DNA of 64,000 nt, taken from NCBI GenBank assembly GCA_023511795.1, contig JAIMAU010000001.1:264384-328383 (forward strand), read 5' to 3'. A program made the position numbers and the translations under genes. Shown piece by piece: positions 32,036 through 40,247 of this stretch. This DNA is from Armatimonadota bacterium. GTDB taxonomy: Bacteria; Armatimonadota; UBA5829; DTJY01. Positions within the stretch are counted from its first letter, which is position 1; each line of letters starts with the position of its first letter. The notes beneath the pieces are model-generated. The model had not been told where the DNA came from, did no database searches, and saw nothing but the letters and a program-made list of their open reading frames with translations.

Positions 32036-32902
32036 ATGAATAAAACTGGTGCGGCGAGACTATCAATAATATCGAACGTCTTGTTGGTGCTGGCGAAGGG
32101 AGCCATAGGCATCCTTGGTGGGTCAATGAGCATCCTTGCTGAGGCTGTGCACTCGGCAGTGGACCTAATTGCCGCCATTGTTGCCTATATTGCGGTGCTT
32201 TTTGCCGACCGACCTGCAGACGAAGCGCATGCATATGGCCATGGTAAATTTGAAAACCTTTCGGGCACGGTTGAGGCCCTTTTGATTATTGTAGCAGGCG
32301 CATACATAGTGTATGAAAGCATCAAGCGTATTATAACTAATGCTCCAGTGGAGCGTCTTGACCTTGGCATGGCTATAATGTTGGTCTCTGCTGTGGCGAA
32401 TTTTCTTGTGTCAGCAAACCTTTTCCGTGTCGCCAAGCAGACAGATTCGATTGCACTTGAAGCTGATGGCCATCATCTTAGACTTGATGTATATACTTCC
32501 TTAGGCGTGCTTTTGGGTCTGATTCTGGTTCGTTTGACCAATTTCGTGATTCTCGACCGCTTAATTGGTCTGTGCGTTGCCCTATGGATTGGTTGGATTG
32601 GCATCCAGCTTTCAAGGAAAGCTGTTGGGCCTTTGATGGATTCCCGACTTCCAGCGGCTGAAATGGAGCGAATCGTTGAAATTATCAAATCAGAACCCGG
32701 AATCCTCGATTTTCATAAACTCAGAACGCGAAAAGCAGGCGCCCAGCGCCACATAGACGTTCATTTACTAATGCCTCGCGATATGAGCCTCATAACCGCT
32801 CACGAGCTAGCTGAAGAGGTGGAGGATAAAATTCGGTCTGAGCTCGAAAATGTTACAATCGTTACCCATGTTGAGCCTGCTGAAGAAGACAGTAACGCCT
32901 AA
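32036..32902 (+). CDS. Cation diffusion facilitator metal exporter (CzcD/FieF family)
   Basis: A 288-aa inner-membrane antiporter with about six helices. The two metal-binding motifs of the transport site are visible: AEAVHSAVDLIAA in helix II and EADGHHLRLDVYTS in helix V (HxxxD type). The C-terminal part from about 205 is the cytoplasmic dimer domain (SEPGILDFHKLRTRKAGAQRHIDVHLL). An upstream in-frame start at 31988 would lie inside the terminator hairpin, so ATG 32036 is used, although its ribosome site is weak. Control by the NiCo riboswitch predicts export of Ni2+ and Co2+ (established logic for this class); Zn or Mn export cannot be excluded. Confidence 0.9.
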   Translation: MNKTGAARLSIISNVLLVLAKGAIGILGGSMSILAEAVHSAVDLIAAIVAYIAVLFADRPADEAHAYGHGKFENLSGTVEALLIIVAGAYIVYESIKRIITNAPVERLDLGMAIMLVSAVANFLVSANLFRVAKQTDSIALEADGHHLRLDVYTSLGVLLGLILVRLTNFVILDRLIGLCVALWIGWIGIQLSRKAVGPLMDSRLPAAEMERIVEIIKSEPGILDFHKLRTRKAGAQRHIDVHLLMPRDMSLITAHELAEEVEDKIRSELENVTIVTHVEPAEEDSNA

Positions 32903-32905
32903 AGT

Positions 32906-32934
32906 TTGATTTCCCATCAATATGGATATATTAA
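32906..32934 (+). promoter_or_regulatory. Candidate promoter of the hairpin RNA
   Basis: TTGATT (32906-32911), 17-nt spacer, TATTAA (32929-32934). The predicted start near 32941 falls 11 nt before the first base of the long RNA stem. Confidence 0.45.
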
Positions 32935-32940
32935 AATAAG

Positions 32941-33062
32941 CAGGAGGCTGGCAGCATTTGCCGGACCTCGTGTATGGTAACTCACTGACTGCCCGCCCAT
33001 GTCGAGTGGGCGGGCAAGAGAAGTGAGTAAAACCTGAAGCACGGGGTCCGGCAGATGCTGGT
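32941..33062 (+). ncRNA. Unassigned structured RNA candidate (long hairpin with central bubble)
   Basis: A 21-bp basal helix pairs 32952-32972 with 33040-33060 with only G-U interruptions. Above it lies an asymmetric bubble (about 8 and 12 nt, with a possible GGU/ACC pairing inside). A 6-bp helix follows (32981-32986 / 33022-33027), a small internal loop, and a 9-bp GC helix (32991-32999 / 33007-33015) with a 7-nt loop. The architecture resembles 6S RNA, but it is shorter (about 120 nt) and I do not recognise its conserved bases; it is not SRP RNA, which needs a GGAA loop. There is no U-run after it. It could be an independent RNA, a leader for the SIMPL gene, or a palindromic repeat. Confidence 0.5.
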
Positions 33063-33252
33063 AATTTATAGTTGCTGATAGAAGGTATCCTACGTCTGCT
33101 TTTGTTCCTGCCTTTTTGTTTTTGCATTGGTAAACCTGAGGAAAATCTGCATCCGGTACGGATTGGTTTAAGAAGCACCGAAGCAGGGGATGAAACTTTT
33201 GGTATCCTCCCCATTCGCAAATTTTCGCACCCAGCGGAAAGGCTGACCGACT
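33063..33252. other. Gap between the RNA candidate and the SIMPL gene
   Basis: No confident feature. One TTG-started frame (33072-33260) encodes a short hydrophobic N terminus but lacks a ribosome site and overlaps the next gene start, so it is not called. Confidence 0.4.
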
Positions 33253-34005
33253 ATGTCTGAAACGTTTGTTAACAAATCGCTGGTTTCATGCTTTATTATT
33301 GCTCTAATATTATTAGCGTTGTTAGCGCCTTCATGTTGTTGGTCACAGCTTACTTCCGATAGGCAGCCTCCTTTGTTAACGGCATCTGGCAATGCCGAAG
33401 TGAGGGTTCGCCCCGATCTTGCGATTGTTCGGCTTGGCGTGGAGAGCGAGGCAAAAACTGCTGCCAAAGCTCGAGAAGAGAATGCGAAGAAGGCAAATGC
33501 CATAGCTGCTGCTCTTAAAACACTTCGCATTCCGGCCGCGAATATTGAAACATCTACGTTTCAGATTTCGCCAGTACGTCGCTTTCCCGAGGGAAGCTCT
33601 CAGCAAGGTCAGCCTCCAATTGTGGGCTATAGCGTTACCAATATCGTGACTGTTAGAACTGGACAACTTGATCTTGTCCCGAGAATAATCGATGACTCAG
33701 TCGTGGCGGGAGCTAACGAAGTCCAAGGTGTGGATTTTGTTTTGCAGAATGATTCTGTTGCCAAACAGCAAGCCCTAAAAGCAGCTGTTGCAAATGCGAG
33801 AGAAAATGCTCGTACCATGGCAAACGAACTTGGGTTAAGACTAGTACAGGTACGGTCTATTCAGCAAGGCGGTGTGGGGGTCGTCCCACCTCCCATTTTC
33901 TATAGGCTTGGGGCTGCTGCTCCCACTGCAACCACACCAACGCCTATTTTTCCTGGGGAGGTTACCATAAATGCTTCGGTAACACTTACTTACTCAATTC
34001 GATAG
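33253..34005 (+). CDS. Exported SIMPL-domain (DUF541) protein
   Basis: A 250-aa protein with a Sec signal (MSETFVNKSLVSCFIIALILLALLA) followed by a SIMPL domain: LTASGNAEVRVRPDLAIVRLGV is the family start, KAREENAKKANAIAAALKTL the first helix, GYSVTNIVTVRTGQL and LVPRIIDDSVVAGANEV the middle, and ALKAAVANARENARTMANELG the second helix. E. coli YggE is the best-known relative; the function is not settled (stress protection, envelope oligomers). The Cys-Cys near the signal end does not form a good lipobox. The STAS gene follows by 25 nt, likely on the same transcript. Confidence 0.85.
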   Translation: MSETFVNKSLVSCFIIALILLALLAPSCCWSQLTSDRQPPLLTASGNAEVRVRPDLAIVRLGVESEAKTAAKAREENAKKANAIAAALKTLRIPAANIETSTFQISPVRRFPEGSSQQGQPPIVGYSVTNIVTVRTGQLDLVPRIIDDSVVAGANEVQGVDFVLQNDSVAKQQALKAAVANARENARTMANELGLRLVQVRSIQQGGVGVVPPPIFYRLGAAAPTATTPTPIFPGEVTINASVTLTYSIR

Positions 34006-34030
34006 CTGCTTGCGAAGATTGGAGGTTAAG

Positions 34031-34474
34031 ATGACAAGTAAGGAAATATTTCAAATTGGGGTAAACGAGATTGGGACGACCAGAGTACTCAGGCTAATAG
34101 GAGATCTTGACTCTTATACAAGCCGCCGCCTCTTGTTTGCAGTGGATTCGTGGATTGATAATGTAGAAAAGCTTCTTGTAAATCTGGACCAAATTGAATA
34201 CATAGACAGCACCGGCCTTGCTGCACTTGTCGCAATTTGGGTCGAAGCTGAAAAACGAGGCGTTCGCTTTATATTGTCGTGCAAGAACTCGCGAGTATAC
34301 AGGATTTTGGAGATCACCGGTTTATTGAACCTGTTTAATTTAGCCGAGGGAAGCACCACATCTATGCCTACAGTTGGGGGAGCGCCACCAATTATAAGCT
34401 CAAAAAGAGAACAAAAGACACCACCAATTGGTGGACCGACGTCGTTTATGCGAAACAAGCGGGTAGGCGGCTAA
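34031..34474 (+). CDS. STAS-domain anti-sigma factor antagonist
   Basis: A 147-aa protein. Residues 1-105 form a STAS domain with VLRLIGDLDSYTS and the phosphorylation loop YIDSTGLAALVAIW, whose Ser is the target of RsbW-like kinases and SpoIIE-like phosphatases. The last 40 residues are an unusual Pro/Gly/Ser tail (TVGGAPPIISSKREQ, TPPIGGPTSFMRNKR), probably disordered. ATG 34031 follows GGAGGT with 6 nt, better than the in-frame start at 34010. The kinase and phosphatase of a partner-switch are encoded at 24735 and 25309, so this is a plausible middle component (inference). Confidence 0.87.
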   Translation: MTSKEIFQIGVNEIGTTRVLRLIGDLDSYTSRRLLFAVDSWIDNVEKLLVNLDQIEYIDSTGLAALVAIWVEAEKRGVRFILSCKNSRVYRILEITGLLNLFNLAEGSTTSMPTVGGAPPIISSKREQKTPPIGGPTSFMRNKRVGG

Positions 34475-34497
34475 TGTCGAATGATGCATTTTCCGAG

Positions 34498-35292
34498 TTA
34501 TGTGCCAATGTGGAAAAATTGGCGTAGGCGGCTCATTAGCCCTCGTTTTGGTTTTGCGGTTTCCATTTTTCCAGCGATTCGGCCAGTTTCGTCGCACTGA
34601 ATACTCCGGAAAAATTGCTCGATTAGGTCCTCTTCGTTCGCAGATTTCTCAGGTGACCGTTCCAATTTTGTAGCTTCGCTTTGCTCTCCTGTTACCTCCA
34701 AAGCTTTGCTTGTATCTTCGCTTGAGACCGTCTCTGCTTCGTTTTGGGCTTGAGCGTCTTTAATCTCACGCTGCTCTTGAGCATTTATACTTGTTTTATT
34801 TGAAGTCAATGTCTCCGTAAATTTCACAGATTCCAGGGGCTCTTCTTTAAATATGCCGCGCGTGATTTCATTTTGTACTTCTGTTGCGAGCTTACGACTC
34901 TTCTCAAAAAGCTCGTTGACTTTGGCAACCGTTTCTTCCCACTTCGGGTCTTCTGGCTCGGGGAGTTCGCCTTTAAGTTGTTTTAATTCACCTTCTATTG
35001 CCAAATTAGTGTCCTGAAGTTGATGAAGAACAGAGCTTGCACGGTGAAGCATATAATTGACCTCTCGCTGGCGTTCAAGCAGCTCGTATGCTATGTGATT
35101 CATTACTTCTTCACGCCTGCGAAAATCATCTATCTGTTGCTGGAGCTGCTTTGTTCTTTCCGTCAGCACAGCCTTGGCTTTCAGTGCGCGAGCCAATTTT
35201 TGTTGGAGAACTTCAGGGGTAATCTCGTTCTTCATAGTGTGCATCACCAGCGAGACGTTAAGATTATCGGACTTTCGCTGCTTGTTCTTCAT
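34498..35292 (-). CDS. Coiled-coil protein of unknown function
   Basis: I do not recognise this 264-aa protein. From about residue 25 to 105 it is a heptad-like coiled coil (LQQKLARALKAKAVLTERTKQ, RRREEVMNHIAYELLERQ). Residues about 150-225 are acidic, Ser/Glu-rich and likely disordered. The last 20 residues are basic (KPKRGLMSRLRQFFHIG), which could be an amphipathic membrane-binding helix. No signal peptide is present. The start is uncertain: the frame is open to a GTG at 35322 and several Met codons lack ribosome sites. It stands alone between a convergent STAS gene and a tandem nucleoside-hydrolase-like gene 51 nt upstream. Confidence 0.55.
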   Translation of the reverse strand: MKNKQRKSDNLNVSLVMHTMKNEITPEVLQQKLARALKAKAVLTERTKQLQQQIDDFRRREEVMNHIAYELLERQREVNYMLHRASSVLHQLQDTNLAIEGELKQLKGELPEPEDPKWEETVAKVNELFEKSRKLATEVQNEITRGIFKEEPLESVKFTETLTSNKTSINAQEQREIKDAQAQNEAETVSSEDTSKALEVTGEQSEATKLERSPEKSANEEDLIEQFFRSIQCDETGRIAGKMETAKPKRGLMSRLRQFFHIGT

Positions 35293-35343
35293 AGGCGGTG
35301 TGTCTTGATTAAAGTGTATCACTTTTGTGAAATAAAGTAAAAC

Positions 35344-36573
35344 CTACTTTTTTTTAGGCGATAAAGATGGGTGGAACGATATGTATAAAGCAGCTAGTGC
35401 CTCCCGCATAGCCTTTTGATTTGTTTCAGGGTCACCTCGTTCGTAAATTTCGAAATTTGATTTTTCTTTTGTTTTCTCAAATGTAAAGATGCCGTCCTCG
35501 CGCACTTTGATTTTGCATGAAAGCAGGTTATTTGGCAGAACAATATCACCTGGTTTTATCTCAGACTGGGGGATAAGACGGTATGTCCCGTCTGCACGCT
35601 GGACTAGCTTTCTGCGAGAAACTTGCGCCCATAAAGCGGTTTCCCAAACATTGTGCCGACGAATGCAAATTCGGTTCAGCACTTCCAAAGGTAAATCTTC
35701 TTCAAGGAAGTTGATGAAGTCAGGCCGGGTTAATCGTTCAAATGAATATGCCGCATATCTTTGCAATTTAGAATCCATTTGTTTTATGAAATTTAGGTTC
35801 TCAAGTAGATAATAGCTGTTGTTTGGACCGAGATCGAATGCACCTTTGCCTGTACCGCATGGGTAAATAGCGATTGGAAGGTCGGAGCTTAAGAGGCATA
35901 CAATGGCTTTCGGGTCTAGCATCACATTCCATTCCAAGAACTCTGGCGAGGATGAACCTGCCGAAAGATGGATTTTTCTGACTTTTTCGCGCAATAACTT
36001 AGGCTCGCGATTGTATGCAGCCGCCAGCGGTCTCGCTGAACCAAAAGAAAGAATTTCGACCTTTTGTTCTGACTCTTTGAGAACTTTGAGGATAAGCTCA
36101 ACCCCAAATTGTTGAAACTTTGGTACGTCGAGCATCTTATCATCCGGCGACTTCATGCGGGTAAATGGCGCAATGCCGAAGGGAACATTGCGATTGAATA
36201 TATAATTGAGTTGCATGACGGGGATGATTCCAGGATCGCGCGGACCAGTTTCATCACGATATTCGGATTTTTGTCGGGGATCACTGGGTTTTCGATACTC
36301 GTCTGTGACGTCGAGGATTACTGCTTTTAAGTCAACTTCGGGCAATCCATATGCGGCAATCAAGTCAAAATTATCTCCTGGGTCCTGGTATGGATGGTAA
36401 AGGTCGGTGATATCTATGATTGGAATTTTGCTTGTTGAGGCTGAGTAATTGGATGAACCAGCTGATAAGCTATTCCGGCGAAACATTCCAGCTGCTACTC
36501 CCGTGCTAATTATGCTAAAAGCCTTTAAAAGTGTTCGTCGGCCGATGCGGCGGTGTCCAAGTTTGTTTTTCAT
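35344..36573 (-). CDS. Exported nucleoside-hydrolase-like protein
   Basis: A 409-aa protein. ATG 36573 follows AGGAGG and gives an N terminus with RRIGRRTLLKAFSIISTGVAAG, a twin-arginine-like export signal. The mature part begins IPIIDITDLYHPYQDPGDNFDL, which resembles the DTDxxxDDxxA metal loop of inosine/uridine nucleoside hydrolases but is altered. VEILSFGSARPLAAAYNREP and VRKIHLSAGSSSPEFLEWNVMLDPKA match later family segments. The changed Asp cluster means catalysis is uncertain. Natural role may be ribonucleoside or glycoside scavenging outside the cytoplasm (inference). Confidence 0.6.
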   Translation of the reverse strand: MKNKLGHRRIGRRTLLKAFSIISTGVAAGMFRRNSLSAGSSNYSASTSKIPIIDITDLYHPYQDPGDNFDLIAAYGLPEVDLKAVILDVTDEYRKPSDPRQKSEYRDETGPRDPGIIPVMQLNYIFNRNVPFGIAPFTRMKSPDDKMLDVPKFQQFGVELILKVLKESEQKVEILSFGSARPLAAAYNREPKLLREKVRKIHLSAGSSSPEFLEWNVMLDPKAIVCLLSSDLPIAIYPCGTGKGAFDLGPNNSYYLLENLNFIKQMDSKLQRYAAYSFERLTRPDFINFLEEDLPLEVLNRICIRRHNVWETALWAQVSRRKLVQRADGTYRLIPQSEIKPGDIVLPNNLLSCKIKVREDGIFTFEKTKEKSNFEIYERGDPETNQKAMREALAALYISFHPSLSPKKK

Positions 36574-36859
36574 CTTTGTTTTCCTCCTAAAATCGGATGC
36601 CAAAATCAAGCGGTATAGTACCGAGGAAACTATCAGCCTCATATTAGCCGAAAGGGAGAAAGTGTGAAAATAGTAGATCGAACATAATAGCGCAAAGTAT
36701 GCAATCGAACAACGGTTTATTCGAGAGCTTGTGGAGCTCAGCAAATTAATCAGTGTGTTTACTTAAATGTTTTTGTAACCAACCAATGCCAGGAGTAGCA
36801 AGTCTGATATTGTGGATGAAGGAAGAAGCAATCCATGAATCTAACTCCACAAATGGAAG

Positions 36860-37828
36860 ATGAGCAAGCTTACCATTGGAATTGACATTGGTGGAACAAA
36901 AATTGCGGGCGGCCTTGTTACCCGGCAGGGCAACGTTATCCGACTATTGGAGAGGCCGACGAATGCGGCTGAGGGTGGCAAAGCGGTCATGGAGCGCGTT
37001 GCGGAGCTCATTGCTGAACTGGTCTCGTCATCGCAAGCCGGAATCGAAGGCATTGGAGTCGCAACGGGAGGACAAATCAATCCGGAAACTGGCGTTGTTT
37101 TCTCAGCCACGCCTCTTCTCCCGGGTTGGGTTGGGATGCCAATTAAAGGTATTCTGGAGGGACGTTTCTGTCTTCCTGTGCGAGTAATTAATGATGCAAG
37201 CGCATCAGCATTAGGCGAGTGGATGTTCGGGGCTGCTCGTGGGTCGAGGAATTTTGTTCTTTTAACAATCGGTACAGGCATCGGCGGCGGGGTATTCTGC
37301 GATGGCAAGCTTGTTCAAGGAGCAATGGGTGCTGCAGGGGCAATTGGCCATATGGTTATTGACTGTGATGGCCGGTCTTGCAACTGCGGAAGTCATGGAT
37401 GTTTAGAGGCATATGCTTCTGGTACAGCAATGGCGAATCGTGCACTTGAGTTAGCAGAAGAGAGAAAGCTGGACACCCAGCTTATTCGCATGATTCGCTC
37501 AAATCACAAGATGGGAGCATTTTTCCTAGCGCAATCAGCGTTGGCTGGAGATGGATTTGCTACTGAGGTTATCCGTGAAGCCGGCGAATATCTCGGCTGG
37601 GGATTAGTGAGTTTGCTCAATCTCTTCAACCCAGAGCTTGTTGTTGTTGGCGGAAGCGTGGCGGAGATGGGTGATCTACTGCTTCAGCCTGCTTGGGAGA
37701 TTGCAATGAAGCATAGCCTAAGACGCGAGAAAGATCCAGTTCGTATAACTAAAGCACAGCTGGGAAATAACGCGGGGCTTCTTGGGGCTGCAAGCCTAAT
37801 ATGGCATGAAAAGAATGCAAATGGCTGA
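36860..37828 (+). CDS. ROK-family sugar kinase
   Basis: A 322-aa ROK protein. The ATP phosphate loop is GIDIGGTKIAGG, the sugar-binding catalytic Asp lies in VINDASASALGEW, and GTGIGGGVF follows. The zinc motif CNCGSHGCLEAYAS is the ROK signature. With these, glucokinase (glucose to glucose-6-phosphate) is the default call; N-acetylmannosamine or allose kinases are alternatives. No N-terminal helix-turn-helix is present, so it is an enzyme rather than a ROK repressor. Its last 23 bases overlap a PfkB kinase gene, so the two are translationally linked. A short out-of-frame ORF (36835-36885) overlaps its start. Confidence 0.88.
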   Translation: MSKLTIGIDIGGTKIAGGLVTRQGNVIRLLERPTNAAEGGKAVMERVAELIAELVSSSQAGIEGIGVATGGQINPETGVVFSATPLLPGWVGMPIKGILEGRFCLPVRVINDASASALGEWMFGAARGSRNFVLLTIGTGIGGGVFCDGKLVQGAMGAAGAIGHMVIDCDGRSCNCGSHGCLEAYASGTAMANRALELAEERKLDTQLIRMIRSNHKMGAFFLAQSALAGDGFATEVIREAGEYLGWGLVSLLNLFNPELVVVGGSVAEMGDLLLQPAWEIAMKHSLRREKDPVRITKAQLGNNAGLLGAASLIWHEKNANG

Positions 37829-38756
37829 GTTTGATGTAATCTGCCTTGGATACAGCGCAACGGATTATCTTGGAATTGTGCCTCATTATCCTGAAGAAGA
37901 TACGAAGATTGAACTTTTGCAGTTCAGCAAGCAAGGAGGTGGCCCCGCTGCGACTGCGGCCGTTGCGCTTGCACGGCTTGGCGCACAGGTTGCGTTTTTG
38001 GGCAAAGTTGGCGATGATGACTTTGGAAAATTCATGTTGGCCGAGCTTGCAAAAGAAGGAGTTTGCACTGAGCACGTCATAGTCCAAAAGGGCGTTAGTT
38101 CTCAGTTCGCCTTTATTGTTATTAACCGTCATACGGGAAAGCGGACAATATTCTGGACTCGCTCGGGTGTTGCGCCTCTGCGGCCAGAAGAACTTAATAG
38201 CAGTGTACTCACCTCCTGCCGTGTATTGCTAACCGACGGACACGACACTTGGGCCGCTGTGAAAGCAGCTAAATTGGCGAATGAGGTAGGCATACCAGTT
38301 GTTTATGATGCAGGCAGTGTTCGTGAAGCATCTGTGGAGCTTGCGGAACACACAGATGCTTTAATTGCCTCCGAGCGTTTTGCACGGGAATATACTGGCA
38401 AGAAAGATCCTCACGAAGCTGCGCAGGTTATGCTGTCTGGGCGAAGGCGTTATTCGGTTGTAACCCTTGGAGAGCGCGGCTGTGTATATGCAACCAATGA
38501 AGGTACGTTTCACCAGCCAGCATTCAAAGTAAATGTAATTGATACAACAGGAGCTGGCGATGTTTTTCACGGCGCATTTGCCTTCGGAATTCTTAGCAAT
38601 TGGCCATACCGCGAGATAGTCGAGTTCTCAAGTGCTGTGGCCGCAATGAAATGTACTAAGCTAGGTGGTAGGCCGGGGATTCCAACGCTTATAGAGGCAC
38701 TTTCTTTCTTAAGGGAGCGATCAGAGAACTCGTTTTGGCACTCTATCAATAAATAA
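37806..38756 (+). CDS. PfkB-family carbohydrate kinase (ribokinase-like)
   Basis: A 316-aa kinase. N-terminal DVICLGYSATDYLGIVPHY and the di-glycine stretch KQGGGPAATAAVALARLGA give the sugar site. GKVGDDDFGKFMLAEL follows, and DTTGAGDVFHGAFAFG carries the catalytic Asp and anion hole near the C terminus. Substrate may be ribose, fructose or a 2-keto-3-deoxy sugar; it cannot be decided here. It overlaps the ROK kinase by 23 bases, so both probably act on one sugar pathway. Either ATG 37806 or one of two close in-frame ATGs could start it. A bidirectional terminator lies 4 nt after the stop. Confidence 0.87.
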   Translation: MKRMQMAEFDVICLGYSATDYLGIVPHYPEEDTKIELLQFSKQGGGPAATAAVALARLGAQVAFLGKVGDDDFGKFMLAELAKEGVCTEHVIVQKGVSSQFAFIVINRHTGKRTIFWTRSGVAPLRPEELNSSVLTSCRVLLTDGHDTWAAVKAAKLANEVGIPVVYDAGSVREASVELAEHTDALIASERFAREYTGKKDPHEAAQVMLSGRRRYSVVTLGERGCVYATNEGTFHQPAFKVNVIDTTGAGDVFHGAFAFGILSNWPYREIVEFSSAVAAMKCTKLGGRPGIPTLIEALSFLRERSENSFWHSINK

Positions 38757-38792
38757 AAAAGCGGCCTCTTGCTCGGGAGAGGCCGCTTTTTT
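38755..38792. terminator. Bidirectional Rho-independent terminator between convergent genes
   Basis: GCGGCCTCT (38761-38769) / AGAGGCCGC (38778-38786) with an 8-nt loop, flanked by A6 on the left and T6 on the right, so it works on both strands for the kinase operon and the 38801 gene. Confidence 0.93.
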
Positions 38793-38800
38793 AACCCAGC

Positions 38801-40048
38801 CTAATTCTTTTTGCCTTTGCCGACACCTTTTTCTTTGTTATTGCTCTTGCCTTTGTCCTTTTCTCTTTCTTCATCGTTTTCCAAGCGATATCTGGCTTTC
38901 TCGCGCAGTTCCTCTCGAGTTCTAATCCATTCTCGCCATCTTGCTTCTAGCTCTTCGGGTTTATCTTTATAATGAATATTCCACCACACGACGAAGTCTT
39001 CACGATCTTTAGGGTCAAGAGCCTGATAACGGTCTATCCAGATTCCGGTTATCCTTTTTCTTAGGTTGCCTTTGCCAATGTACCAGCCCTTGTGGAGACC
39101 TTGGTCATGACGTTCGGTGGTGATTATATCGCTTCTAAATCTGTTTCCGAGAACATCTTCAAGAGGGTGGTATATTGGCTTTAATTTGTACCAGTCAGCT
39201 TGGCGTTCTCGGATTCTTTGCTGGTCGGCTATGCTTGTGTCAATCAGTGCTGTTACCCCAACGCCGGCGATACGCTTTATCTTTAGCGGACTGGTAGAAT
39301 CCGATGGGACAAAAATCTTGATTCTGAATTTACCATTGTCGAAGATTTCTTCATACTGATAGCAAGCCTTCACTGCCTTTACTTCCTTGCTTGGACCGGA
39401 AACCTGCACGCCGCCGATATATGCTTTGTCGCCAATAGTGGCAATAGGAACAACCTTTGTGTTGGAATCTAGACCTTTGGTAATTGAGTTTATTGCCTTG
39501 TTGAGCGGGTCCGCGGCAGCATTGATGGCAATTGCCACGACTCCTGCTTTTAGGATTTCGCCAGGCCCTACGCCTCGACTGATAGTTTGACCTTTCCACT
39601 GTCCGTCAAGCGAAACATCAATGATTGCAGAAATTCCAACCTTCTGCGTGCGTTTGAGTTCCAGTGGATTCAAACTACTAGTTGGCACGTAAACCTTCAG
39701 TCTAAACTCATTGTTGCTGAAGTTGTCTTCGTAAAGCCATACTGCCTTTGTGCTTTTTACATAAGAATCCGGTCCGGCTACTTGTGCGGCACCAACATAT
39801 CCTTTTTCGCCTACGCTTAGGATGGGCACGACTTTTGTTGTCGTTCCAACCGGGACACCATTGTTAAACGTTACAGTACGAATAAATTTGTCTAGTTGTA
39901 GGGCTGCAGCGTCTACTGCAAGACCAATTGCAGCAGCACGGAAGATTTTTGTAGTGAACTCTGCGCCATACGCCCGCACGCTAATTGTCAAATTCCAGCA
40001 TGATAGCAAGAGAATTGCAAGCAAAATGGTTGGGAGTTGTCGCTTCAT
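38801..40048 (-). CDS. Exported protein with a tandem duplicated domain
   Basis: A 415-aa protein with signal MKRQLPTILLAILLLSCWNL. Two copies of a domain of about 115-130 residues follow. Copy 1 (about 30-155) has KIFRAAAIGLAVDAAALQLDKF, TTKVVPILSVGEKGYVGAAQV and RTQKVGISAIIDVSL. Copy 2 (about 165-285) has EILKAGVVAIAINAAADPLNK, NTKVVPIATIGDKAYIGGVQV and RIAGVGVTALIDTSI. A region rich in Trp and Arg follows (290-390), ending in a Lys/Glu/Gly tail. No family was recognised. The duplicated unit may be a lipid- or pigment-binding fold, but this is guesswork. ATG follows AAGGAGG. Confidence 0.65.
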   Translation of the reverse strand: MKRQLPTILLAILLLSCWNLTISVRAYGAEFTTKIFRAAAIGLAVDAAALQLDKFIRTVTFNNGVPVGTTTKVVPILSVGEKGYVGAAQVAGPDSYVKSTKAVWLYEDNFSNNEFRLKVYVPTSSLNPLELKRTQKVGISAIIDVSLDGQWKGQTISRGVGPGEILKAGVVAIAINAAADPLNKAINSITKGLDSNTKVVPIATIGDKAYIGGVQVSGPSKEVKAVKACYQYEEIFDNGKFRIKIFVPSDSTSPLKIKRIAGVGVTALIDTSIADQQRIRERQADWYKLKPIYHPLEDVLGNRFRSDIITTERHDQGLHKGWYIGKGNLRKRITGIWIDRYQALDPKDREDFVVWWNIHYKDKPEELEARWREWIRTREELREKARYRLENDEEREKDKGKSNNKEKGVGKGKKN

Positions 40049-40247
40049 TTAATGCCTCCTTATTTGTGCAGAACAAGTCCTAAATAAATTATACCTTATT
40101 CAGCGATGGAATCACATACTTGGTTACTGAGTTAGTTGGTTTGAAAGTCATTTTAAAATAATACGCTTCTTGCACGCATAATGTTTCAATAGATTGCTGA
40201 GTTTTGTTCTACTGTCAGAATGGGAGAGCTGATATGAGGTTGCGAGG

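Noticed and set aside
32941-33062. Identity of the hairpin as SRP RNA or terminator
   Set aside because: No GGAA apical loop or conserved SRP internal loops, and no U-run; left as unassigned.
33072-33260. 62-codon ORF with a signal-like N terminus before the SIMPL gene
   Set aside because: No ribosome site before the TTG and it runs into the SIMPL start; no coding pattern seen.
35020-35340. 106-codon plus-strand ORF opposite the coiled-coil gene
   Set aside because: Shadow of a charged coiled-coil frame, with no ribosome site and no recognisable features.
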